A stretch of 16,588 bases of DNA from an uncultured Woeseia sp. (GTDB taxonomy: Bacteria > Pseudomonadota > Gammaproteobacteria > Steroidobacterales > Woeseiaceae), in NCBI GenBank assembly GCA_937925605.1, contig CALALV010000190.1:1-16588 (forward strand). Reading direction: 5' to 3'. Below are positions 1 through 7,132 of the stretch, piece after piece. The translations under genes and the position numbers were made by a program. Each line of letters opens with the position of its first letter. The stretch's first letter is position 1. The notes under the pieces are model-generated. The model worked only from the letters and a program-made list of their open reading frames with translations. It was not told where the DNA came from and did no database searches.

Positions 1-912
1 GAGCTGCCGCGAGCACTCCCACAGGCAGCTACGGATCGCGGACAGCAGGCCGTCGAGCTCGCGCAGCGTGGCGATGGCCGCCGGGTCCGCACCGCGCCGG
101 ACGAGCAGGTCGCCGAGCCCGTCGAGCACGACGACGACGCGGCGATTGTTGTGCGCGTCGAGGCGCTGTGCCGGGTCGGCCCAGTACAGCTCGTCGAACA
201 GTGCGTCCGCGAGCGGCAGCGCGCGCACCAGCCGCTCGGCGAGCCGGTCGCGATCGATGCGACCCGCCGCGTCCGCCTGCCGCGCCAGGTTCAGGGTCAG
301 CGGCAGCCACGCGCTGCGCGGCGGTGCGACCAGGCCGCGGCGGGTGACCGGGACGCTGCCCTGCTCGTCGGCGAGCAGCGGGCAGGCGCTGCGCACGGCC
401 GACGCGAGCACCGGCTCGAGGCCGCGGCAGCGGCCACGCTGGGTAGCCAGCAGGCGCAGCAGCCCGGCGGCCGCGGCGACGTCGTCGATGAGTGCGTAGC
501 GCGGGCCGTCGCCGAGCCAGGCACGGCTTGCCTGCAGGCAGGCGGGCAGCCCGGGCCAGCGCCCGGCGACAGCGATCGAGAGCAGGCGCCGGGCGATACA
601 CGGCGCGCGGGTCACCTGCTGCAGGCGCCGCAGCAGGCACTCGAGACGCCGCTGGCCGCGCATGCCGAGGTCGACGAGCGAGAGGCCGACCGGGATGCCG
701 AGCGTCAGCAGTGCACCGATGCGGCGCAGCTCGCCCGCGAGTCGCTCGGGCGCGGCCAGCAGCTCCCGCACGGCAAGCCGGATGCCGACGCCGCCGGCGA
801 CGAGTCCCGGCTCGGCCGTGACGATGTCGGCGTCGAGGCCGAGGGCGGCGAGGCGCGCGAGCGGGCTGTCCCGCCGTGCGCGCGCCGCCTGCTGTCCGGC
901 GAGAGTCTGCAT
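1..912 (-). CDS. Partial CDS, possibly degenerate adenosylcobalamin-type ribonucleotide-reductase-like protein (N-terminal 304 residues)
   Basis: The minus-strand frame is open from the ATG at 912 to the window edge, has strong third-position G/C bias, and continues beyond base 1. Residues 1-200 match nothing I recognise. Residues about 205-280 follow the order of the class II ribonucleotide reductase C-terminal barrel: LNLAR (N208), then about 50 residues, then RRVVVVLDGLGDLLVRRG (from R257). As I recall it, the family has INL.R and RRIGLGVMGLADLLARLG at similar spacing. The catalytic NPCGE-type motif and the Cys before the NL motif are not visible; the equivalent stretch reads SAWLPLTLNL. 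If related, it is therefore probably not an active reductase. The gene diverges from the 108-residue gene across 129 bp. Seen: the ORF and spacing. Inferred: the family link. Confidence 0.6.
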   Translation of the reverse strand, partial: MQTLAGQQAARARRDSPLARLAALGLDADIVTAEPGLVAGGVGIRLAVRELLAAPERLAGELRRIGALLTLGIPVGLSLVDLGMRGQRRLECLLRRLQQVTRAPCIARRLLSIAVAGRWPGLPACLQASRAWLGDGPRYALIDDVAAAAGLLRLLATQRGRCRGLEPVLASAVRSACPLLADEQGSVPVTRRGLVAPPRSAWLPLTLNLARQADAAGRIDRDRLAERLVRALPLADALFDELYWADPAQRLDAHNNRRVVVVLDGLGDLLVRRGADPAAIATLRELDGLLSAIRSCLWECSRQL

Positions 913-1041
913 CGCGATCCGTCCGTGGGCGATGCCCCGAGCATGCCGGCGCGCGGCCGCGCGCGCCGTCCCGGAATGTGGGCAGTCCGGGGAGATTTTG
1001 TTATTGTCGCCGCGGCCTTGCCGCCCGGCCCGGAGCCGCGC

Positions 1042-1368
1042 ATGCGATTCAAGACATTGCTGGACACCTGGAGCCGACAGCGGGCCCGCAAGCTGAGCGC
1101 GGAGCGTTACGCGATCCACCTGCCGCTCGAGGACGCCGCCCGGCTCGAAGCCCTGGCCGAACTGTTTCCCGGCAACGACGTCGACACGCTGATCGGCGAC
1201 CTGCTCGGCGCAGCGCTCGACGAGGTCGAGACGGCCATGCCCTACGAGGCCGGCGAGCGAGTCATCCGCGAGGACGAGTTCGGCGACCCGGTCTACGAGG
1301 ACGTAGGCCTCACCCCCCGCTTCCTCGAACTCGTGCGCTCGAAGCGCGCCGAACTCGAGCGCGACTGA
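1042..1368 (+). CDS. Small conserved protein of unknown function (108 aa)
   Basis: The product is 108 residues, soluble and acidic, with no signal peptide or membrane segment. The N-terminus MRFKTLLDTWSRQR is followed by HLPLEDAARLEALAELFPG, a helical section ending DLLGAALDEVE, and a C-terminal GDPVYEDVGLTPRFLELV motif. From memory, similar proteins of about this size in Pseudomonas carry labels such as 'type 1 pili tip component'. Nothing here supports a pilus role: there is no signal peptide and no pilus gene nearby. I choose the ATG at 1042 because it matches that family's N-terminus. The frame stays open upstream to about 151, but that stretch is antisense to the 1-912 gene. The conserved length suggests a real cytoplasmic protein; its function is unknown. 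Confidence 0.8.
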   Translation: MRFKTLLDTWSRQRARKLSAERYAIHLPLEDAARLEALAELFPGNDVDTLIGDLLGAALDEVETAMPYEAGERVIREDEFGDPVYEDVGLTPRFLELVRSKRAELERD

Positions 1369-1402
1369 GCGGGTTTCATTCGGCGCCGCGACGCCGTTGC
1401 GC

Positions 1403-1408
1403 TACACT
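1403..1408 (+). promoter_or_regulatory. Candidate -10 element for the thioredoxin lipoprotein operon
   Basis: TACACT lies in the 77-bp gap between the stop at 1368 and the ATG at 1446, about 40 bp before the start codon. It sits in the context GCGCTACACTGAG. No good -35 hexamer is found 16-18 bp upstream; the nearest AT-rich patch, TTTCATT at 1374-1380, is too far. The assignment rests on one hexamer in a GC-rich background and is tentative. Confidence 0.25.
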
Positions 1409-1445
1409 GAGACGTCGTCCAGCCGGGTACCCGCCGCCCCCGTTC

Positions 1446-2738
1446 ATGCGCCGTCTACTCCTCATATTTGTCGCGTCGTTCGCACTGCTCGCCGGCTGCG
1501 GCGGCGACGAAGCCGCGAGCGGCGGCGGGCTGGCAACCGGCACCTGGCACGCCCGCATCACGCTGCCGGGCGGCGACATCGAGTCGGGTATCGAGATCAG
1601 TCACCGTAACGGCATCTACGCGGCGAACCTCATCAACGGGCAGGAGCGCGTGCCGATCGACGAGGTCCGCCTCGTCGACGACGAACTGCTGCTGCGCTTT
1701 CCCGCCTTCAACAACGAGATCCGCGCGCGGCTGGTCGACGGCCAGCTGCGCGGCGAGCTGGTCCTGACGAAAAGCCACGGCAGGACCCAGTCGATGCCGT
1801 TCCGCGCCGCACCGGGCCCGGAGCGCGCCGCGTCCGCCGAGGCCGCGCCCGCCGCCAGCGGCGTCGACATGTCGGGGCGTTGGGCCGTGACCTTCGTCGA
1901 GCCCGACGGCAGCCGCTCGCCGTCCATCGGCGAGTTCTCGCAGCGGGGCGGACGGCTGTTCGGCACCTTCCTGAACCCGAACGGCGACTTTCGCTACCTC
2001 GCCGGCCACGTCAGCGGCTCGACGTTCCGGCTGTCGACCTTCGACGGCGCGCACGCGTTCATGTTCACGGGCCGGCTCGCGGGCGACCGCATCGAGGAGG
2101 GCCGCTTCTGGTCCGGCACCGAGTGGTACCAGGAGTGGACCGGCGTGCGCGATGCGAACGCGCGGCTGCCGGATGCCTACCAGCGCACGCACCTGAAGCC
2201 TGGCTACGAGCGCTTCGAGTTCGACTTCCCGGACGAGAACGGCGAGCGGCTCGCCTGGGACGACCCGCGTTTCGCCGGCAAGGTCGTCGTCGTCACGCTG
2301 GCCGGCACCTGGTGCCCGAACTGCCACGACGAGGCGCGCTTCATGGCGCCGCTGTACGCGAAGTATCGCGAGCGCGGCCTCGAAGTCGTCGCGCTGATGT
2401 ACGAACACTTCGACGACCCGGAGCGTGCCGCCGAGCAGGTACGCCTGTTCCGCAAGAAGTTCGGCATCGAGTACGCGACGCTGATCGCCGGCACCTCGTC
2501 CAAGACCGAGGCCGCCGCGACCCTGCCGTCGCTGGACGCCGTGCTCGCGTTCCCGACGACGATCTTCATCGACCGCGGCGGCCGGGTGCGGCGCATACAT
2601 ACCGGCTTCAACGGCCCCGGCACCGGCGAGCACTACAAGGCGCTGACCACCGAACTGACGGCGCTGGTCGAGAAACTCATCGCCGAGCCGGCCGGGCCGC
2701 TCGCGACCGGGACGCCGGCTGACGCCAGCACCACCTGA
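1446..2738 (+). CDS. TlpA/thioredoxin-like lipoprotein with two N-terminal beta repeats
   Basis: This 430-residue envelope protein has a lipoprotein signal: MRRLLLIFVASFALLAGC, with C18 as the probable lipidated Cys. Two beta-rich segments follow (about 31-122 and 143-236). Each opens with G-[TR]-W and alternates short strands with Gly/Asn/Asp turns, and they look like duplicates. An Ala/Pro/Glu-rich linker (121-140) separates them. Residues about 250-410 are a TlpA-type thioredoxin fold with redox motif WCPNC (C290, C293) and cis-Pro motif FPTT (P370). The family acts as periplasmic thiol-disulfide oxidoreductases; the target here is unknown. The ATG at 1446 is chosen because it gives the signal peptide; the open frame upstream is shadow. 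It is the first gene of a likely operon with yajQ and ppc. The C-terminal tail is Ala/Thr/Pro-rich. Confidence 0.9.
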   Translation: MRRLLLIFVASFALLAGCGGDEAASGGGLATGTWHARITLPGGDIESGIEISHRNGIYAANLINGQERVPIDEVRLVDDELLLRFPAFNNEIRARLVDGQLRGELVLTKSHGRTQSMPFRAAPGPERAASAEAAPAASGVDMSGRWAVTFVEPDGSRSPSIGEFSQRGGRLFGTFLNPNGDFRYLAGHVSGSTFRLSTFDGAHAFMFTGRLAGDRIEEGRFWSGTEWYQEWTGVRDANARLPDAYQRTHLKPGYERFEFDFPDENGERLAWDDPRFAGKVVVVTLAGTWCPNCHDEARFMAPLYAKYRERGLEVVALMYEHFDDPERAAEQVRLFRKKFGIEYATLIAGTSSKTEAAATLPSLDAVLAFPTTIFIDRGGRVRRIHTGFNGPGTGEHYKALTTELTALVEKLIAEPAGPLATGTPADASTT

Positions 2739-2753
2739 GCCGGAGAACGAGCA

Positions 2754-3236
2754 ATGCCATCTTTCGACGTCGTCAGCGAGTTCGACGCGCACGAGGCACG
2801 CAACGCGGTCGACCAGGCGAACCGCGAGGTCGCCACGCGATTCGACTTCAAGGGTACGGACTCGCACTACGAGATCGAGGGTGAGCAGATCCTGCTTGCC
2901 AGCCAGTCCGACTTCCAGCTGCAGCAGATGCTCGACATCCTGCGCCAGAAGCTCGCGAAGCGCGGTATCGACGTCGGCTGCATGGACCCGCAGGAACCGG
3001 AGCTGGCGCTGAACAAGGCCCGCCAGAAAGTACTGCTGCGCCAGGGTATCGACACCGAGCGCGCGAGGAAGCTGGTCAAGACGATCAAGGCCAGCAAGCT
3101 CAAGGTGCAGGCCGCGATACAGGGCGACAAGCTGCGCATCAGCGGCAAGAAGCGTGACGACCTGCAGGCGGCGATCGCGCTGCTGAAGGAGCAGGACATC
3201 GGCCTGCCGCTGCAGTACGAGAACTTCCGCGACTGA
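2754..3236 (+). CDS. yajQ: YajQ family nucleotide-binding protein
   Basis: The product is 160 residues, the usual family length, and can be followed end to end. It begins MPSFDVVSEFD, has the conserved NREVATRFDFKG and LRQGIDTERARKLVK blocks, and ends in DIGLPLQYENFRD. YajQ proteins are small cytoplasmic two-domain proteins that bind nucleotides or RNA. Xanthomonas and Pseudomonas members have been reported as cyclic-di-GMP-responsive transcriptional co-regulators; whether this one binds c-di-GMP cannot be read from the sequence. GGAG at 2742-2745 lies 8 bp before the ATG. The gene starts 15 bp after the lipoprotein stop and ends 17 bp before the ppc start, so co-transcription is likely. Confidence 0.97.
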   Translation: MPSFDVVSEFDAHEARNAVDQANREVATRFDFKGTDSHYEIEGEQILLASQSDFQLQQMLDILRQKLAKRGIDVGCMDPQEPELALNKARQKVLLRQGIDTERARKLVKTIKASKLKVQAAIQGDKLRISGKKRDDLQAAIALLKEQDIGLPLQYENFRD

Positions 3237-3253
3237 GAGCCCGGGGATCGCTC

Positions 3254-5971
3254 GTGCGCCGCCAGGACATCACCTTCGAGGACAAGGACCAGGCCCTGCG
3301 CGACGACGTGCGCACGCTCGGCGCGCTGGTCGGCGACCTGCTGCGCGAACAGGGCGGCGAGGAACTGTTCGAGTTCGTCGAGGAGGCGCGGCTGCGCTCG
3401 ATCCGGCGCCGCGAGGGCAACGAGAAGCCGGACGAGAAGCTCGGGGACCACGTCAGCGGCCTCGAACTCGACCTGGCCCTGCAGGTCATCCGCGCGTTCT
3501 CGACCTACTTCCAGATGGTCAACACGGCGGAGAAGGTGCACCGCATCCGGCGCCGCCGCGAATACCTGCAGGAAGTCGGGCAGTACCAGCCGGGCGGCCT
3601 GGAAGAAACGCTGGTCAAGCTCAAGGCGTCCGGCCTCACGCTGGCCGACTTCCGCAAGCTGCTGAAGGGCATGCTGATCGAACCGGTATTCACCGCGCAC
3701 CCGACGGAGCCGACGCGCCGCACGATCCTGCGCAAGGAACAGCGCATCGTCAGCCGCATGATCGACATGCTGAACCCGACGATGACGGCGCAGGAAATGC
3801 ATGTTGCGCTTGAGAACATCAAGCTCGAGGTCACGACCGGCTGGCAGACCGCCGAGCACCCGTCGGAGCAGATGACCGTCGCCGACGAGCTGGAACACGT
3901 GCTGTTCTTCGTCACGGACGTGCTGTACCGCGCGATGCCGCCGTTCTACGAAGATCTCGAGGGCGCCGCCCTCAGGGTCTACGGCAAGGAGGCGCGCGGG
4001 ATCAAGATACCGACGATCATCCGCTACGCGTCCTGGGTCGGCGGCGACATGGACGGCAATCCGAACGTCAACGCGAAGACGATCCGCTCGACGCTTGCGC
4101 GCCAGCGCGCGCTGATCCTGGACCTGTATTACAACGAGTGCGCGTCGCTGTCCGCCAAGCTCAGCCAGTCGAGTGCTCGCATCGGCGTCGCGGCGGAAAT
4201 CGAGGAGCGCATCGAGGAATACCGCACCGAGTTCCCGAACGCCTACCACTCTGTGCCGCTGCGCCACCGCGAGATGCCTTACCGCGTGCTGCTACGCCTG
4301 ATCCAGCAACGCCTGCAGGCGACCTACGACGACGACGCCTTTCCCTACGAGAACGTGCGCCAGTTCCGCGCGGACATCGCGCTGATTGCGGCAAGCCTCG
4401 CCCGCAACAAGGGCCAGCACGCCGGCTACTTCGCCGTGAAGCGCCTGCTCCGGCGCATCGACACGTTCGGCTTCCACATGGTTACGCTGGATGTGCGCCA
4501 GGACGCGATGGTGCACCGCGAGGTCATCGGCGAGTGCCTGGGGATAGACGACTGGCTCGACTGGAGCGCCGAGGACCGCGCGGAGCGCATCGTCGAGGCA
4601 ATACGCCAGAAGGACCCGCCGCCGGCGCGCCAGAGCATCGCCGTGCGCAAGACGCTCGCCGTGTTCCAGGCCATTGCGTTCTGCCGGCGCAAGTACGGGC
4701 GCGAGGCGATCGGCCCGTTCATCATCAGCATGACACAGGGCGCCGACGACATCCTGTCGGTGCTGCTGCTCGCGAACTGGAGCGAGCTGCACAACAAGAA
4801 GGGCGAAGTGCCGCTCGACATCGCGCCGCTGCTCGAGACGGTCGACGACCTCGATAACGGGCCGCAGATCCTGGGCGACCTGCTCGACAACGAGCTGTAC
4901 CGCGAACACCTGCGGCAGCGCGACGACCGCCAGACGGTCATGATCGGCTACTCGGACAGCAACAAGGACTCCGGCCTCGCGGCCGCCCGCTGGGCGCTGC
5001 AGAACGCCCAGCTAAGGCTGGTCGAGGTCATGCAGCACAGCGACATCACGCTGCACCTGTTCCACGGCCGCGGCGGCACGATCAGCCGCGGTGGCGGCAA
5101 GACGCACGCGGCGGTGCTCGGTGCGCCGCCGGGCACGGTCAATGGCCACCTGCGCGTCACCGAGCAGGGCGAGATCATCAACGAGAAGTACGGCCTGCGC
5201 GGCATCGCGCTGCGCACGCTCGAACAGGCCGTCGGCTCGGTCGCCCTCGCGACCGCGATGCCGCAGCACCGCGGCGGCGATCTGCCGGAGTGGCACGCAA
5301 TGATGCAGACCGTCGCCGAGGTCAGCCGCCGCGTCTACCGCAAGCTGGTCTACGACACGCCGCGCTTCTACGACTACTGGCGGCTCGCGACGCCGATCGA
5401 CCTGATCGAGCGAATGCGTATCGGCTCGCGGCCGGCGTCGCGGCGCTCCGGACGCGGCGTAGAGCACCTGCGCGCGATCCCGTGGGTCTTCTCGTGGACC
5501 CAGAGCCGGCACATCCTGCCCGGCTGGTTCGGCTTCGGCAGCGGCCTGCGCGCCGCCGCCGAGGAGTTCGACGACGATGCGTTCCGCGACATGTTCGGCG
5601 AGTGGTACTTCATGCGCGCGTTGACCGCGGACGTCGAAATGGTGCTGGCCAAGGCGGACCTGGGCATAGCCGAAATCTACTCGCGGCTCGCGGGCCCCCT
5701 GCACGACGAGTTCTTCCCGCTCATCGTGAAAGAGTTCGAACTGACCCGCGGGCTGATCCTGAAGTACTCGGACCACAGCGAGCTGCTGGAGAGCGACGTA
5801 ACGCTGCAGCGCGCGATCATGTTGCGCAACCCGTATGTCGACCCGATGAGCCTGATGCAGGTCGACCTGCTGAAGCGCTGGCGGGACAGCGACTACGAAG
5901 ACCAGGCGCTGTTCGACGCGCTGCTCGCGAGCGTCAACGGTATCGCGCAGGGACTGCAGAACACCGGCTGA
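3254..5971 (+). CDS. ppc: Phosphoenolpyruvate carboxylase, divergent subtype
   Basis: This enzyme carboxylates phosphoenolpyruvate to oxaloacetate, replenishing the TCA cycle. The 905-residue length fits the family. Catalytic motifs are present: TAHPTEPTRRT (H149), the LDVRQD block, GYSDSNKDSG (K571), and the glycine loop FHGRGGTISRGG (R606, R612). The carboxy end is the expected QNTG. MVLAKAD (K800) and LRNPYVDP match regions that hold the aspartate inhibitor site in the E. coli enzyme, so aspartate/malate inhibition is plausible. Differences from the E. coli type include GGDMDGNP for GGDRDGNP and GGGKTHAAVLGAPPG after the glycine loop. The GTG at 3254 is preceded by a weak GGGGAT ribosome site. 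The gene is last in the lipoprotein-yajQ-ppc run; its stop lies 10 bp from the convergent neighbour's stop, with no terminator visible. Confidence 0.97.
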   Translation: MRRQDITFEDKDQALRDDVRTLGALVGDLLREQGGEELFEFVEEARLRSIRRREGNEKPDEKLGDHVSGLELDLALQVIRAFSTYFQMVNTAEKVHRIRRRREYLQEVGQYQPGGLEETLVKLKASGLTLADFRKLLKGMLIEPVFTAHPTEPTRRTILRKEQRIVSRMIDMLNPTMTAQEMHVALENIKLEVTTGWQTAEHPSEQMTVADELEHVLFFVTDVLYRAMPPFYEDLEGAALRVYGKEARGIKIPTIIRYASWVGGDMDGNPNVNAKTIRSTLARQRALILDLYYNECASLSAKLSQSSARIGVAAEIEERIEEYRTEFPNAYHSVPLRHREMPYRVLLRLIQQRLQATYDDDAFPYENVRQFRADIALIAASLARNKGQHAGYFAVKRLLRRIDTFGFHMVTLDVRQDAMVHREVIGECLGIDDWLDWSAEDRAERIVEAIRQKDPPPARQSIAVRKTLAVFQAIAFCRRKYGREAIGPFIISMTQGADDILSVLLLANWSELHNKKGEVPLDIAPLLETVDDLDNGPQILGDLLDNELYREHLRQRDDRQTVMIGYSDSNKDSGLAAARWALQNAQLRLVEVMQHSDITLHLFHGRGGTISRGGGKTHAAVLGAPPGTVNGHLRVTEQGEIINEKYGLRGIALRTLEQAVGSVALATAMPQHRGGDLPEWHAMMQTVAEVSRRVYRKLVYDTPRFYDYWRLATPIDLIERMRIGSRPASRRSGRGVEHLRAIPWVFSWTQSRHILPGWFGFGSGLRAAAEEFDDDAFRDMFGEWYFMRALTADVEMVLAKADLGIAEIYSRLAGPLHDEFFPLIVKEFELTRGLILKYSDHSELLESDVTLQRAIMLRNPYVDPMSLMQVDLLKRWRDSDYEDQALFDALLASVNGIAQGLQNTG

Positions 5972-5981
5972 GCGGAGCGCC

Positions 5982-6656
5982 TCAGTCCTCGACGAAGGTC
6001 GCGATCTCTTCGAGCGCCTTGCGCGAGATGTCCGGCACGCGCGCGTCGGCGGCCGGGTAGCCCGTCACCAGCAGCAGGAACGGCCGCTCGCTCTTCGGCC
6101 GGCCCAGGATTTCGTTGAGAAAGCCCATCGGGCTCGGCGTGTGCGTCAGGCAGGCGAGCCCGGCCACGTGCAGCGCCGTGATCAGGATGCCGGTCGCGAG
6201 CCCGGTCGACTCGGTCGGATAGTAATGCTTCAGCTTGCTGCCGTCGGCGCGCCGATCGTACTTCTTCAGGAACACCGCGATCAGCCAGGGCGCCGTTTCG
6301 AGGAAGGGCTTCTCCGTGTCGGTGCCGAGCGGTTTCAGCGCCTCCAGCCATTCGGCCGGCGCGCGATGCTCGTAGAACTCGCGTTCCTCGCGCTCCGCCG
6401 CGACGCGGATCCGGCGCTTGGTCTCCGCGCGGCCGACCGCGACGAAGTGCCAGGGCTGCAGGTTCGCGCCGGACGGCGCGGTGCCGGCGGCGCGTAACGC
6501 GGTCTCGATCAGCTGGCGGGGCACCGGCCGCGGCGAGAACTCGCGCACGCTGCGGCGCGCATCGACCTGCGTATAGAAGCGCTCGAGGCGCGCGCGCATT
6601 TCCGCGGGCGGCAGCTCCTGCCAGCCGGGCAGCGGGATGAAGGCCGGTTCGCTCAT
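5982..6656 (-). CDS. Flavin nitroreductase-fold protein with iodotyrosine-deiodinase (IYD) signature
   Basis: This 224-residue protein belongs to the FMN-dependent nitroreductase superfamily. The FMN-phosphate motif RRSVR (R34, R35, S36, R38) and AGTAPSGAN (58-65) are clear. The sequence resembles vertebrate IYD, which reductively dehalogenates iodotyrosine. From the active-site lid to the TAP motif I can align it with human IYD, as I remember it, without gaps. The three residues that clamp the halotyrosine zwitterion are all present: E91, Y95 and K116, with the same 4 and 21 spacing. THTP (171-174), LGRP (184-187) and GYP (199-201) also match. Bacterial IYD homologues are known. The most supportable prediction is halotyrosine or halophenol reductive dehalogenase; a generic nitroreductase is the alternative. 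The ATG at 6656 is 4 bp after the ycgN stop, so the two form an operon. Confidence 0.88.
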   Translation of the reverse strand: MSEPAFIPLPGWQELPPAEMRARLERFYTQVDARRSVREFSPRPVPRQLIETALRAAGTAPSGANLQPWHFVAVGRAETKRRIRVAAEREEREFYEHRAPAEWLEALKPLGTDTEKPFLETAPWLIAVFLKKYDRRADGSKLKHYYPTESTGLATGILITALHVAGLACLTHTPSPMGFLNEILGRPKSERPFLLLVTGYPAADARVPDISRKALEEIATFVED

Positions 6657-6660
6657 CGTT

Positions 6661-7092
6661 TCAGTCGGCGAGCCGTCGCAGCACCGTGTACTCGCTGCGC
6701 TTGGTTTCCGACACGCAGCGGCCCCGTGCAGAGATGCCGGCGGCGTGCACGGACTCCGGGTCGCCGCTGACCAGCGGGTGCCAGTCCGGCAGGTCGCGGC
6801 CCTCGGCCAGCCGCCGGTACGCGCAGCTTGCCGGCAACCAGCGAAACTCCTGCGGACGCGCGGCCGAGAGCTGCAGGCAGCCCGGCACGCGGGCGAGCCG
6901 GTTCGCGTAGTCACTGCAGCGGCAGCGGCCGGTATCCAGCAGGCGGCAGGCGATGTCGGTGAAGTAGATTTCGCCCGTGTCCTCGTCCTCGAGCTTCTGC
7001 AGGCAGCACAGCGCGCAGCCGTCGCACAGCGACTCCCACTCCGCCGGCGTCATGTCGGCGAGCGACTTGTGTTTCCAGAAAGCTTCGCCCAT
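6661..7092 (-). CDS. ycgN: YcgN family cysteine-cluster protein (UPF0260)
   Basis: This is a 143-residue cytoplasmic protein of the YcgN/UPF0260 family, whose role is not established. It begins MGEAFWKHKSLADMTPAEWE and has the characteristic cluster CDGCALCC (C23, C26, C29, C30). Further Cys at 49, 57, 59, 72, 90 and 126 suggest a bound metal, probably zinc or an Fe-S cluster; this is inference. A GCGGGAAAC segment just upstream offers a ribosome site for the ATG at 7092. It is the first gene of a two-gene operon with the IYD-like flavoprotein and is divergent, across 40 bp, from the D-2-hydroxyacid dehydrogenase. The 40-bp gap contains AGAATAACG but no convincing full promoter. Confidence 0.92.
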   Translation of the reverse strand: MGEAFWKHKSLADMTPAEWESLCDGCALCCLQKLEDEDTGEIYFTDIACRLLDTGRCRCSDYANRLARVPGCLQLSAARPQEFRWLPASCAYRRLAEGRDLPDWHPLVSGDPESVHAAGISARGRCVSETKRSEYTVLRRLAD

Positions 7093-7132
7093 TGTTTCCC
7101 GCTCCGCGTCAGCCAGAGAATAACGCAAGCGC

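Noticed and set aside
151..1041. Long open plus-strand extension upstream of, and in frame with, the 108-residue gene.
   Set aside because: It is antisense to the 1-912 minus-strand gene, has low-complexity Arg/Ala-rich composition, and is not part of the small family. A gene caller could wrongly fuse it.
876..1445. Open plus-strand extension before the thioredoxin lipoprotein.
   Set aside because: The signal peptide with lipobox begins at 1446. The extension overlaps the 108-residue gene in another frame and is Arg/Pro-rich shadow.
1455..4267. Two long minus-strand open frames of about 470 residues opposite the lipoprotein, yajQ and ppc.
   Set aside because: These are antisense shadows typical of high-GC codon use. 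The plus-strand genes are unambiguous and the antisense products show no recognisable domain.
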